Shown here in pieces: positions 9,351-18,739 of a DNA stretch of 64,000 nt. The notes beneath the pieces were generated by a model, which saw only the letters and a program-made list of their open reading frames with translations, made no database searches and was not told where the DNA came from. The stretch comes from Alphaproteobacteria bacterium. GTDB taxonomy: Bacteria > Pseudomonadota > Alphaproteobacteria > Caulobacterales > Hyphomonadaceae. Numbering within the stretch: the first letter of the stretch is position 1; each line of letters opens with the position of its first letter. The position numbers were made by a program, and so were the translations under genes. The stretch spans positions 1 through 64,000 of the forward strand of contig JAHJSB010000048.1 of the NCBI GenBank assembly GCA_018830285.1, given 5' to 3'.

Positions 9351-10508
9351 TCAAAGGACGAAGCGCGCGTGTTCGTTAGCATCAAGGAATTCGATCATCT
9401 CGTCGGTGGAGGCTTTCTCGAGCATCTTGAGCGCATCGACTTTCCGGGCGGGTAAATTGCTGGAGGTAAATTGCTGAAACGCAGCGTTCACCTGGGCCGC
9501 ATAAAGTTCCATGCGGGCGAGTTCGCGTTGCGGGTGAAGGCCTTCCTCGACCGAGCGCGTGCCGACGGCGAGGATGGCGAAGACGATTGCGAAGGAACCC
9601 ACGACCGTCTGGTCGATTGCGGCGATCGGCCATATGGCTATCATGAGAGCCAGAAAGTTCGACAGGAAAGCCAGAAGCACCAGCGCAAACATTGTATTTC
9701 CCAGCATGGCAATCTGCTTGCGGGGCAGCGACCAGAACGAGCCCTCAGAAGACAGGACATAGTTTGTATACTGGGCCTGACCGAGGAGGCGGGTCTCCTC
9801 ACAGGCCGAAAAGATTTCTTCCAGGACGCCGCCAGAATCGGCTGGCAGCTTGCGGGCGACCGCCTTGGCCCAGGCCGGATCGATCCAGAAGGCTTGCTGG
9901 CCTGCCCGGTCGACGATGGTCTGCCCCATATGGCCGACAGCTTCCCGGCGCGTATATTTCGTGTATTCGCTGCTGATCTGGCTGAGAAACGAGCGTTGGA
10001 AACGTTCGAAGGCGAGGTCGCGGGCCGCAACATATCCGGTGCGTCCTGCCTCAGATCCGGCAGCAGCGACAATGTCCGCCATGTGCGCGGTGATATATTG
10101 CGCCTGCCACTGGCGCATGCGCTCGGTCATCAGGCGCATCTGCAGCCAGCGACGCTTGCTCTTGCCAAAGGCGAGACCGAGGTTGCCGAAGATGATCGCC
10201 AGCACGCCGCAGACGGCACCGATAATGGCGATGGCCTTGAACAGGTTGAGGGATACAGCCGGCGTGCCGGATGCCGCAGCGATAAGAGGTTCAAGGGGGA
10301 ACGTCAGCAGCGACGCAACGGCGAAACCGAGTGTCAGGCAACCAATCGCTCGGCTGCGCTTCTTGGCGGCATTGGCCAGCCGGTCCACCCGTTGGAACTC
10401 GGCGCGCAGATCTGGATGGTCCATGGCGAAGAAGATGCGCGGGTATTTCTTCTGGGCGAGGTCGCGGTCGCCGGCGCTGAGCAACAGCTCATCGTTGAAT
10501 CTGAACAT
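9351..10508 (-). CDS. Four-helix membrane protein, SLATT/DUF4231-like
   Basis: This is a 385-residue inner-membrane protein with two hydrophobic hairpins (about 54-72 with 90-114, and 268-293 with 300-317). The start at 10508 (MFRFNDELLLSAGD) removes an unlikely N-terminal extension. After the first hairpin comes SKRRWLQMRLMTERMRQWQAQYI, shown here only by its key residues Trp121, Arg125, Glu129 and Arg132. After the second comes a long amphipathic helix (RELARMELYAAQV). This layout resembles SLATT two-helix effectors of bacterial conflict systems, which pair with nucleotide-signal enzymes. It is divergent from the TIR gene at 10703. The family call is my inference from pattern, not a database match. 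Confidence 0.6.
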   Translation of the reverse strand: MFRFNDELLLSAGDRDLAQKKYPRIFFAMDHPDLRAEFQRVDRLANAAKKRSRAIGCLTLGFAVASLLTFPLEPLIAAASGTPAVSLNLFKAIAIIGAVCGVLAIIFGNLGLAFGKSKRRWLQMRLMTERMRQWQAQYITAHMADIVAAAGSEAGRTGYVAARDLAFERFQRSFLSQISSEYTKYTRREAVGHMGQTIVDRAGQQAFWIDPAWAKAVARKLPADSGGVLEEIFSACEETRLLGQAQYTNYVLSSEGSFWSLPRKQIAMLGNTMFALVLLAFLSNFLALMIAIWPIAAIDQTVVGSFAIVFAILAVGTRSVEEGLHPQRELARMELYAAQVNAAFQQFTSSNLPARKVDALKMLEKASTDEMIEFLDANEHARFVL

Positions 10509-10702
10509 CCACTCACCCTTTCGCGGCGTCGCGCACGGCGCGTTCCGCCAGCCGTCTGGCGCAATCCTGCTTTGGGCCATGCAGGAAAGCAATGGTCATT
10601 GGTGGATTTCGATCCTGTTTGGAAAACCAAAAATTCTGTGTCATCGTGGACACTTAGCTGGCTTTCCTGACGTATCCAAAGAGCCGCTTTGTGGGGACAT
10701 GA

Positions 10703-12397
10703 ATGGCAAACGTTTTTCTCTCCTATAGCCGGGCGGACAGGGCGAAAGCGCAGCAGGTGGCTGCGGCGCTTGAGGAAGACGGCTTGACGGTCTGGTGGGA
10801 CAAGGTTCTCAAGGCAGGACAGACTTATGACGAGGTGACGGAAGGCATGCTGCGGAATGCCGACGTCGTGGTCGTTCTCTGGTCGACGGTATCGGTAAAG
10901 TCTAAATGGGTGCGCGCTGAGGCGACACTCGGCGAACGCTATTCGGCCGTGATTCCGGCGATGATCGAGACAGCTGACCGGCCGATCCTGTTCGAGCTGA
11001 CGCAGACGGCTGACCTGATCGGCTGGGACGGTGACCGGAGCGAACAGAGATGGGCCGATTTTGTCACCGACCTTCGGCACGCCATCTCACGGAAAACTGC
11101 CCAGAAAGCCGAGGCGGGCGTGGGCGCGAAACCCGCTGCCGTGCCGGTTGCTCCGGCGCCCACGCCTGCCGCGCCTTTAGCCCGGTCGCCGGCCGATGAC
11201 GGCACGATCGAGAATACGTTCTGGACGTCGATCCAGACATCGACCGATGCGGCCGATTTCGCCGCTTACCTGAAGCGCTATCCGACAGGTCATTACGCCG
11301 ATCTCGCCCGCAATCGGATTGCCGCCCTGGGAACGAAGGCAAAAGCGCCTGAACCTGTTGTGGTGGCTGGGCGTTCGCCCGCCGCGAAATCCTGGTCGTC
11401 CTTGGTGCCGATGATTGCCGGCGGTGTGGTCTTGCTCATTGGCGCCGGATGGGGCGTGAGCAAGATGATACCGTCCCGTGAAGACGCAGCCACGGTCATG
11501 GACGTGGCGCAGATTGATGAAGCGCCGCCGACCGAAGATGCGGCTGTTGAGACTGTCGATACGGGTGTGGTTGCCGCGGTGAACATGGTAGACGCGGTCG
11601 ACACGGCCGGGATTACTCTGGATACAGGGCCAGTTGAGCCCGAACCTGTTGAGGTTGTCGAAGTAGTGATCGAGCCGGAGGCCGTCCAAACCGGCCCGCA
11701 GCGCGACTGTGAAACCTGTCCGGTCGTAACCGCCATTCCGGGCGGCGCGTTCATGATGGGATCACCCGACTCAGAATCCGGACGGGTTGGCAATGAAGGG
11801 CCCCTGCATAGCGTGACACTCGCGCCGTTCGTGATGAGCCGTAGCGAGATCACCTACGAGAACTGGGATGCCTGCCTCGCCGATGGCGGCTGCGGCGGCT
11901 ATCGGCCGGGAGATACGGGCATGCGCGGCGACATGCCGGTCATGTCGGTTTCCTGGAAGGACGCGCAAGCCTACGCAAACTGGCTGTCGGGCAAGGCCGG
12001 GCGGAGATATCGCCTGCCGACCGAGGCGGAGTGGGAATATGCTGCGCGTGGCGGGACACAGACAGCGTACTGGTGGGGCGACAGTTTCGACCGGTCCAAA
12101 GTCTCAACCGGCGGTCCGCAGGCGAGCGCCAGCCTGCCGGAGAACGGGTTTGGCCTGGTCGGGACGCTCGGCAATGTCCGCGAATGGGTCGAGGATTGTT
12201 ACGTCAACAATTTCAGTGCGGCACCGACGGACGGCCGCGCCGTCCTGACCGGCAGCTGTGACCTGCGTGTGATCCGCGGCGGGGCCTGGTCGGATAATAC
12301 GGCGACGCACCGGGCGGCGAACCGGGCGCGGGTGTCGCGCGGTACGCGGGACCGGAAGATCGGGTTCCGGGTCGTCTCGTCCGAAGCGGCCCCCTAG
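10703..12397 (+). CDS. TIR domain - transmembrane - SUMF1/FGE-like domain protein
   Basis: The 564-residue protein has three parts. Residues 1-130 are a TIR domain (FLSYSRADRAKAQQVAAAL, then SKWVRAE with Glu73 in the position of the NADase catalytic glutamate). A Pro/Ala linker leads to a single membrane helix at about 233-252. Residues 340-560 form a formylglycine-enzyme-like fold (IPGGAFMMGS, RLPTEAEWEYAARGG, GNVREWVEDCY, RGGAWSD, KIGFRV). The copper-binding cysteine pair of true FGE enzymes is not evident, so I expect ligand binding rather than catalysis. The TIR part lies in the cytoplasm and the SUMF1 part in the periplasm. The role may be signalling or defence. Confidence 0.85.
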   Translation: MANVFLSYSRADRAKAQQVAAALEEDGLTVWWDKVLKAGQTYDEVTEGMLRNADVVVVLWSTVSVKSKWVRAEATLGERYSAVIPAMIETADRPILFELTQTADLIGWDGDRSEQRWADFVTDLRHAISRKTAQKAEAGVGAKPAAVPVAPAPTPAAPLARSPADDGTIENTFWTSIQTSTDAADFAAYLKRYPTGHYADLARNRIAALGTKAKAPEPVVVAGRSPAAKSWSSLVPMIAGGVVLLIGAGWGVSKMIPSREDAATVMDVAQIDEAPPTEDAAVETVDTGVVAAVNMVDAVDTAGITLDTGPVEPEPVEVVEVVIEPEAVQTGPQRDCETCPVVTAIPGGAFMMGSPDSESGRVGNEGPLHSVTLAPFVMSRSEITYENWDACLADGGCGGYRPGDTGMRGDMPVMSVSWKDAQAYANWLSGKAGRRYRLPTEAEWEYAARGGTQTAYWWGDSFDRSKVSTGGPQASASLPENGFGLVGTLGNVREWVEDCYVNNFSAAPTDGRAVLTGSCDLRVIRGGAWSDNTATHRAANRARVSRGTRDRKIGFRVVSSEAAP

Positions 12398-12428
12398 CCA
12401 GTGGCGGGCGGGCCCGCTAAGCGAAGGC

Positions 12429-13253
12429 ATGATCGACATTTTCCTGCAATACTGGCCGCTCTTGCTGGGGCTCGCGGCGGCCGGGGCGGCTGCGGGCCTC
12501 GCAGCGGGCATGTTCGGCATCGGCGGCGGCGCAGTGATTGTGCCGGTCCTGTACTTCCTGTTCGATGGCATGGGCTATGGCGAGACGGCGATGCATGTGG
12601 CGGTGGCGACGTCACTGGCGACGATCATCCTGACATCGGCGCGCAGCGTGATGGCGCACAATAGCCATGGCGCGGTCGACTGGGACATCATCCGGTCATG
12701 GGCGCCCTGGATCGTGGTCGGCGCCTTGATCGGGATGGGCCTCAGCGGGTTCCTTTCCAAACAGGCACTGCTCGGCATTTTCGGGACGATGGCCTTTGTC
12801 CTGTCGGCGCAACTGTTCTTCGGGCGGCCAACCTGGCGATTGGCCGACGAGATGCCGGGCGGCGTTTTACGCGGTGGGCTGGGCATGGCGATCGGTGCTC
12901 TGTCGGCGCTGATGGGGATTGGCGGTGGCACGTTCGGGGTAAGCCTGATGACGCTGTATGGCCGCCCGATCCACCGGGCCGTGGCGACGGCTGCCGGCTG
13001 GGGCGTTGCGATTGGCCTGCCGTCGGCGATTGTGGCGATCTTCATTGGCTGGGGGCACCCGAACCTGCCGCCGTTTTCATTCGGCTATGTAAACCTCGCC
13101 GCCTTTGCGCTGATTTCCGTGTTCACGGTGACCATGGCCCCCGTCGGGGCGAAGCTGGCCCACAGCCTGGATGCGGTTTTGCTAAAGCGCTTGTTTGCTG
13201 TGCTTCTGGCGCTGGTGGCGGCGCGGATGTTGTGGAAGGCGCTGGGGCTCTAG
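12429..13253 (+). CDS. TauE/SafE (TSUP) family sulfite or sulfur-anion exporter
   Basis: This is a polytopic membrane transporter of 274 residues with about eight helices and the internal duplication typical of TSUP proteins. The two copies of the glycine-rich signature are MFGIGGGAVIVP (about residue 33) and LMGIGGGTFGVSLM (about residue 162). Substrates in the family are sulfite, sulfoacetate, thiosulfate or related organosulfur anions. No sulfur-metabolism gene is adjacent, so the substrate is open. It starts 31 bp after the TIR-SUMF1 gene and may be cotranscribed with it. Confidence 0.92.
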   Translation: MIDIFLQYWPLLLGLAAAGAAAGLAAGMFGIGGGAVIVPVLYFLFDGMGYGETAMHVAVATSLATIILTSARSVMAHNSHGAVDWDIIRSWAPWIVVGALIGMGLSGFLSKQALLGIFGTMAFVLSAQLFFGRPTWRLADEMPGGVLRGGLGMAIGALSALMGIGGGTFGVSLMTLYGRPIHRAVATAAGWGVAIGLPSAIVAIFIGWGHPNLPPFSFGYVNLAAFALISVFTVTMAPVGAKLAHSLDAVLLKRLFAVLLALVAARMLWKALGL

Positions 13254-13256
13254 GCG

Positions 13257-14228
13257 TCAGGCGAGGACGTTGACGATCCGCTCGATCGCCCAATAGGCGC
13301 CTGTGATGCCGATGGCGTAGGCCGCGACGATGCGGGCCGGTGCCAATGGCAGGCGGGCGAGACGTGTGGCGAGGACAACCAGGAGCAGGACCGCGCCGAC
13401 AAAGGCGACCTGGCCAGCTTCGACGCCGAGATTGAACAGCAGCAAGGCCAGCACTTCGGCGCCCTTGGGCAGGCCGATTTCGGCGAGCGCGCCCGCAAAT
13501 CCGAACCCGTGGACCAGGCCGAAGCCGAAGGCGATGAGCCAGGGCTTTCGCTGGCTGAGGGTCTCGCGGCCCCGGCTGCGATAGATGGTTTCAGCGCCGA
13601 GCAGCGCGATGCTCATGGCGATCACGATCTCGACCGGCGGGCCGGGCAGGATGATGCCACCGAGGGCGGCGGCGGCGAGGGTGATGGAGTGGGCGAGAGT
13701 GAAGGCGGTGACCGTGGCAAGGAGCTGGCGGGGCCGGACCAGCAGGACCAGGCCGAGCACGAAGAGCAGATGGTCAAAACCGAACAGGATATGTTCCACG
13801 CCGATGCGGAAATAGGTCGCCGTCGGGGCGCCTTTGGGGGATGCGAGATCGAGCTGCAGCGCGCCGGGGCGAAGCACCGCAGAGAGATCGTCGCCGGTGA
13901 GGCGGTCAACGCGGACGAAGGCATCCGTGAGTGTGCGCTCCAACCCGGCGATTTCGATCTGGCCGGTGAAGAGATCGCAATGCATCTCCCAGCGCTGGAC
14001 CAGTGTGCCACCTGCAGCTTCGGCGCGTTCGCGTTCACGGTCGCACCCGTCGGGAAAGATGGGGTCTAGCTTCAGGCGGCGTCCGTCCAGGACGGGCTGC
14101 TTCCAGGTCACGGCGAACGTGCCTGGTTCTGTTTCTGTCACTTCCAGATAGGCAGGCCGGACTTCATGCGCGCTGGCCGGCAGGGCGATGCAAAACAGGG
14201 CCAGGAGCGCGAGGACGATCCGTCTCAT
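13257..14228 (-). CDS. HupE/UreJ family membrane protein
   Basis: This is a 323-residue protein with a cleavable signal peptide (residues 1-20, ending PASA), a beta-rich periplasmic region to about residue 125, and a C-terminal block of about six or seven helices. The signature HILFGFDHLLFVLGLVLL and HGFGFAGAL are those of the HupE/UreJ-2 family, proposed nickel or cobalt permeases. Its start overlaps the stop of the PPIase gene by 4 bp (ATGA), so it is the third gene of the DUF3604-PPIase-HupE operon. Metal transport is inferred from the family only. Confidence 0.88.
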   Translation of the reverse strand: MRRIVLALLALFCIALPASAHEVRPAYLEVTETEPGTFAVTWKQPVLDGRRLKLDPIFPDGCDRERERAEAAGGTLVQRWEMHCDLFTGQIEIAGLERTLTDAFVRVDRLTGDDLSAVLRPGALQLDLASPKGAPTATYFRIGVEHILFGFDHLLFVLGLVLLVRPRQLLATVTAFTLAHSITLAAAALGGIILPGPPVEIVIAMSIALLGAETIYRSRGRETLSQRKPWLIAFGFGLVHGFGFAGALAEIGLPKGAEVLALLLFNLGVEAGQVAFVGAVLLLVVLATRLARLPLAPARIVAAYAIGITGAYWAIERIVNVLA

Positions 14229-15049
14229 TCGGCGCCTTCGATGCGGATCCTGTAGCGCTTGATGATGTTCGCGATAGCGGTCTCGTTGGCGGTGCGCAGG
14301 GCGTCGTCACGCCAGTCTGCCTCGACTCGCGAACGAACCTCTTCAAAGGGGCGCAGGCTGCCCTCGTCCTTCGCGACCAGGTGCACGAGATGCAGGCCGA
14401 GGGCGGACCTGACCGGGCCTTGCCATGCGTCGCTGGCGTCCAGTGCGAACAGCGCGGCCGCGAAGTCTGTCCCGAACAGGCGGACGGTTTCGCGAAACGG
14501 GAGATCGCCATAGGCGCGCTGGAGAATGAAGGGGTCGCCGAGGGTGCGCCAGTCGGGTGGTGAGGTGGCGTTGAGGGTGTTGAGGAGGGTGGTTGTGTCC
14601 GCATCCGTCCGGTCCGTGCTGAGGAATACGTGCTCGAACGTGACGCTCGGTGGTGCGGTGTAGGCGTCCGTGTGGGCGTTGTACCAGACGCGGAGTGTTG
14701 TCTCGTCGGGTTCGGGCGTGTCAGCGAGATCGGAGACCATGAAGCTCATCTTCTGGGCGAGGCGGCGTTCGATGATCGTGTCGCCGGCGTCGAGGCCGAG
14801 GCGGCGGGCCTCGCGAGACAGGGCTTCATCACGGATCTTGTCCGAGACCATCGCCGCCATGTCCGCCTGCGAGGGCAGTGCGCCCGATTCCGACGCATAC
14901 AGGGCGGCCATGCGCTGCATGTCTTCCTGGGTCACGGTAATGGTGCCGTTCCGGGCAGCGACGTGCGATGTCCACGCCGCATGGCCCGCGAACACGAGCA
15001 ATGCGACGATGATGAAATGGACGAGCGGCTCGCGTAGCAGCTGTCGCAT
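14225..15049 (-). CDS. Membrane-anchored peptidyl-prolyl cis-trans isomerase (parvulin/SurA type)
   Basis: This is a 274-residue protein with an N-terminal membrane anchor (VHFIIVALLVFAGHAAW, residues 11-27). A SurA-N-like helical region follows (MVSDKIRDEALSREARRLGLDAGD) and then a parvulin-like rotamase domain (VTFEHVFLS through GLHLVHLVAKDEGS). The role is folding or quality control of exported proteins. It starts one base after the stop of the DUF3604 gene and overlaps the HupE gene, so it is the middle gene of a tight operon and may serve its partners. The catalytic parvulin residues cannot be fully checked by eye. Confidence 0.85.
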   Translation of the reverse strand: MRQLLREPLVHFIIVALLVFAGHAAWTSHVAARNGTITVTQEDMQRMAALYASESGALPSQADMAAMVSDKIRDEALSREARRLGLDAGDTIIERRLAQKMSFMVSDLADTPEPDETTLRVWYNAHTDAYTAPPSVTFEHVFLSTDRTDADTTTLLNTLNATSPPDWRTLGDPFILQRAYGDLPFRETVRLFGTDFAAALFALDASDAWQGPVRSALGLHLVHLVAKDEGSLRPFEEVRSRVEADWRDDALRTANETAIANIIKRYRIRIEGAE

Positions 15050-16957
15050 CTAGGCCGGTGGAATGTACCAGATCGGCGACGTGTAGGCGCGTTCCTGGAT
15101 CGTTGTGGGCAGGTCGGGATTGGGCGGCGTGCCGTTGCGGTTGGCCTCCCAGGTCGACCAGCGGCAGGTCGGATTTTCGAGCACACGGACATAATAGGTT
15201 GCGCGCTGGCCGGGCACGAAGTCCGGGTCGGTCCAGAGCGCTTTCAGTTCGCCGGCGCCTGTGCCGTCTGTCGTCGTGCATGTTGCAATGTCGACGCTGG
15301 CCCCATTGTCGGGGCAGCGATGACTGGCATCGGGTGTGGTTCCGCCGGAGCAGGCCGCGTCATAGACGGCTTCGCCGCCGCTCGTGACCTTGACGACCTG
15401 CACGCGCTGGAGTGGTGCCGAGTTCGCATCGCGGATGGCCCACGCGATGAAGTTGGGCGCCTCGCCTGTGCCGACAAGGTCGCCGCCCATGGCCACGCCG
15501 CCGGCATAGGCCTGCTTGGCGAGGTCGGTGGCGTTCAGCGTGTCAGCTGTGTAGCCGAAGCCGCCGAAGAAGCGGACCTTCATGCGCGGGCCGGTCGTGG
15601 CGAAGGTTTCCTTGCGGCGGAAGGCGTCGAAGATGGCGTCGCGGGTGTTTTCCTCGGCCCAGACGCCGGTGAGGCCCGACGCTGACCAGCGCGAGAACCA
15701 GTGCTTCGCGCTCTGTGTGGTCTGGTTGTCAGGTTGATCTGCCCAGTCTGTGATGCCGGGCGTGGGCACCGAACCGCGCTGGAATGGCAGGCCGTCGACA
15801 ATGCCGATTTTCGACCAGAAATCATTCTCCGCATAGGCGCCACCGGCGACATGGCTGTCAGAGGCGGCCGTCATGCCGAAACGGAAGGGGTCGAAGCCCT
15901 GCTCCTCCTGGAATTTAAGTCCGTTCTGGTAGGCTTCGCGGACATAGGAGCCATTGGTTTTCGAGACGATATTGCTGGCGAGCAATTCATCATAGATCTC
16001 GAAATTGGCCCACTCGTCATTGGGGGACAGGTCGGGGTGGGTTTCGGATGTGCCCTTGACTTGCGTGACCTCGACGAGCGGTTCGTTGCGATTGCGCTGG
16101 TCGGCATAGGCGGCATCGAGCGGATCGCCATTATAGGTTTCGAGCCGGAACATCTGGCCGTCGGACACATTCGAATTGTGCGGGATGGCGATCGACTCGC
16201 GGCCATCGGCGCGTTGCGCGTCCATCCAGTCCCAGAGGTCTTCAGGATTCGTGGAATCAAGGGTTGAAAAGGCGCGGTCGGGTGCTTCGCCGCGGAAGAA
16301 GACATTGCGGTGCAGGTTGCCGCCGCCGAATCCGCCTTCATCGTCTTCGGTCGTGACCGACGTGAATTCGTAGGCCGAGAAGGTCGTGAACACACCGGGC
16401 TCATTATACTTTTCGGCAGCTGCTATGTTCTGCCCCCAGACCGAATTGATCAGCGGTTCGTCATACATCTCCGCGATCTTGTCGCCTGAGCGGACCGAGG
16501 CGCCCACACCCTGGAAGGCTGCCTGGATCTTGGCGGGATCGGTGGAGAACATGTCCTTGGAGCGCGGCAGTTCGGAGAGCGGCGAGTCCTTGGAGTTCAT
16601 CGCGGGAAGGATGCCGAGATATTCGGCGTGGTCGGTGACGGTGTAGAAGTCGAGCGGGCCGCCGGCAATGGTCATGTCGAAACCGGACGGGTGCTTGATC
16701 GTCTCGCCTTTAGCGAAGCGATAGGCGTCATCTGCGGTGCGGCGGACGTTGAAGATGTAGGCGTCGAAACTGTTGCGTGTGTGGATGTGCATGTCGCCGA
16801 AATAGGCGTTGCGCTCTGCGCTGTAGCCGGGGGTTGCCCCGTCCGGGGCTGTGCTTTCCGGAGTCGCCGCAATGTCAGCGGGTGCCTCGTCAGACTTGTT
16901 GCCGCTGCACGCGACCAGCGCGAGCGCCGTGGTGACGAGCGTCAGTGTTTTCCACAT
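15050..16957 (-). CDS. DUF3604 domain lipoprotein
   Basis: This is a 635-residue exported protein. The N terminus MWKTLTLVTTALALVACSG carries a lipobox with Cys17. The family hallmark YFGDMHIHTRNSFDAY (about residue 50) looks like the PHP-type metal-binding start, and TDHAEYLG, AIPHNSN and ASDSHVAGG supply further His/Asp residues, so a metal-dependent hydrolase is plausible. Substrates of DUF3604 proteins are not established. It heads an operon with a PPIase and a HupE-like protein, an arrangement that suggests a metal-loaded surface or periplasmic enzyme with its own foldase and metal permease. Confidence 0.88.
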   Translation of the reverse strand: MWKTLTLVTTALALVACSGNKSDEAPADIAATPESTAPDGATPGYSAERNAYFGDMHIHTRNSFDAYIFNVRRTADDAYRFAKGETIKHPSGFDMTIAGGPLDFYTVTDHAEYLGILPAMNSKDSPLSELPRSKDMFSTDPAKIQAAFQGVGASVRSGDKIAEMYDEPLINSVWGQNIAAAEKYNEPGVFTTFSAYEFTSVTTEDDEGGFGGGNLHRNVFFRGEAPDRAFSTLDSTNPEDLWDWMDAQRADGRESIAIPHNSNVSDGQMFRLETYNGDPLDAAYADQRNRNEPLVEVTQVKGTSETHPDLSPNDEWANFEIYDELLASNIVSKTNGSYVREAYQNGLKFQEEQGFDPFRFGMTAASDSHVAGGAYAENDFWSKIGIVDGLPFQRGSVPTPGITDWADQPDNQTTQSAKHWFSRWSASGLTGVWAEENTRDAIFDAFRRKETFATTGPRMKVRFFGGFGYTADTLNATDLAKQAYAGGVAMGGDLVGTGEAPNFIAWAIRDANSAPLQRVQVVKVTSGGEAVYDAACSGGTTPDASHRCPDNGASVDIATCTTTDGTGAGELKALWTDPDFVPGQRATYYVRVLENPTCRWSTWEANRNGTPPNPDLPTTIQERAYTSPIWYIPPA

Positions 16958-17050
16958 TGTAAAATTCCTCCCGTGGGCACTCTAATGGCACCGTGTGTGC
17001 CATATGTTCAGGGAATATTGCAGAAGTCCAGATTTACGGCGGAGAAATTT

Positions 17051-18505
17051 TCAACCCTGCCAGAAGCGGCGCGTCAGCACGACGAAGACCGAAATGAACT
17101 CAAGCCGGCCAAGCAACATGGCGATGGCGCAGATCCATTTGGCGGCATCGGGCAGGGTCTGGAATGTGCCGGATGGCCCAATGACCGGGCCGAGGCCGGG
17201 GCCGACATTCGAGACGCTGGTCGCCGAGGCGGAGATGGCTTCCAAGGCATCCAGGCCGCACAGCGAGAGCAGCGCAGCGGCAATCATGAAGGTCGAAATG
17301 AACAGGAAGAGGAAGACCATGACCGACTGGAGCGTATCTTCGTCCAGTGTCCGGCCGCCATAACGCACCGGCGTGCGGCGGTGCGGCATGGTCATTTTGT
17401 GCGAATAGGCGACAAGCGCCTTCGCGGTAATTTCGAGGCGGAACATTTTGAGGCCTCCGGCTGCGGAGCCAGCGCAGCCACCCAGGAATGTGATGCATAG
17501 AAACAGCGCCAACATGGGCTGACCCCATGTGTCATAAGGTGCCGAAGCGTACCCGGTTCCGGTCATCACCGATACGACATTGAAGAGGCAGATCTTCAGG
17601 TTGCCCAGGAGGGTGCCTGTGCCGTCTGTGTCGATCGCGGTTTCATAATAGACCGTGACGATCAGCGTAAGCACGGCAGCGAGGCCAAAATAGAATCGCG
17701 GCTGCGGATCCTTCAAGAGTGGCAAGGGGCGGCCCTGCAGGACGAGCATGGCCAGCAGGGCGAATGGGAGGCCTGCAAACATCATGAAGGGTGCTGCAAT
17801 CCAGGCGGCGGGCGTTTCGTTGAAGTATCCGAATGAAGCATCGTGTGTGGAGTAGCCCCCCGCCGACATCGTGGTCATGGCGTGGGTGATGGCATCGAAC
17901 CAGCTCATGCCGGCAAGGAAATAGAGCAGGGCGCAGAGTGAGGAGATCAGCAGATAGGTGAAGCCGAGATAGGCTGCTATGTCGGTGATGCGCGGCAGGA
18001 ACTTGCCCGATATGTCCGAGCTTTCGAGCTGGAACAGCTGCATGCCGCCGACGCGCAGCTGAGGCAGGATGGCGATGGCGGCAACGATAATGCCGATGCC
18101 GCCGATCCATTGCAGGATCGCGCGCCAGAGCAGCAGGCCGCGCGGCAGATCGTCGAGGCCCGTGAGGACGGTCGAGCCAGTCGTGGTCATACCGGATATG
18201 CATTCGAAAACGGCGTCCGTGAACGACATGCCGGACGCCAGGAACGGGATGGATGCCATCGCAGGCAGGAAAACCCATGCCATAACGGTCAGCAGGAAGG
18301 CCTCACGCTGCCCGGTGCGCTGGTCTCCGCCGCGGGCGAGGACCCAGAGGCAGGTGCCGATGAAAATCGTGCCGAATGACGAGACCGCGAAGACGTGCGC
18401 TTCCGGACGCTTGTCGGCCAAATCCATCAGCGCGCACGGAATCATCGCCGCGCCAAGCAGGATGGTCATGATGCCGATGGCAAGGATGATGGGACGTAGC
18501 TGCAT
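17051..18505 (-). CDS. trkH: TrkH family potassium uptake protein
   Basis: This is the integral membrane subunit of a Trk K+ uptake system, 484 residues with the fourfold M1-P-M2 repeat. Visible selectivity-loop segments are GMTTTGSTVLTGLDDLP, TMSAGGYSTHDASF, SVMTGTGYASAPYD and SATSVSNVGPGLG, each giving one of the four filter strands. LGGCAGSAAGGLKMFR is another family motif. No trkA regulatory subunit is next to it. It reads alone on the minus strand, divergent from the amino-acid dehydrogenase. Confidence 0.94.
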   Translation of the reverse strand: MQLRPIILAIGIMTILLGAAMIPCALMDLADKRPEAHVFAVSSFGTIFIGTCLWVLARGGDQRTGQREAFLLTVMAWVFLPAMASIPFLASGMSFTDAVFECISGMTTTGSTVLTGLDDLPRGLLLWRAILQWIGGIGIIVAAIAILPQLRVGGMQLFQLESSDISGKFLPRITDIAAYLGFTYLLISSLCALLYFLAGMSWFDAITHAMTTMSAGGYSTHDASFGYFNETPAAWIAAPFMMFAGLPFALLAMLVLQGRPLPLLKDPQPRFYFGLAAVLTLIVTVYYETAIDTDGTGTLLGNLKICLFNVVSVMTGTGYASAPYDTWGQPMLALFLCITFLGGCAGSAAGGLKMFRLEITAKALVAYSHKMTMPHRRTPVRYGGRTLDEDTLQSVMVFLFLFISTFMIAAALLSLCGLDALEAISASATSVSNVGPGLGPVIGPSGTFQTLPDAAKWICAIAMLLGRLEFISVFVVLTRRFWQG

Positions 18506-18739
18506 TTTATGCGCGGAGGATACGCGTCAATTCCTGAGAAGGAGTCAATTTTCTGAAGGTTAACAAGTGGTTTCTGGCCGGGTGGACGGGGTGTGGCAAG
18601 GGTGTGGCAGGCGGTGGGTAGCAATCAGGCAAGGATTGGGCCAGTGGTGCCTGTGTCGCGGTCATTGTGATTGACCCAAGGGAAGCGAGAACCTAAACGC
18701 TGCGCTTCGTTTCATCTGCAACCAAATGCGATTTCGCCC

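Noticed and set aside
9471-10670. 399-codon plus-strand frame opposite the SLATT-like gene
   Set aside because: The minus strand has four membrane helices and a good start; the plus frame has no motif and only mirrors codon bias.
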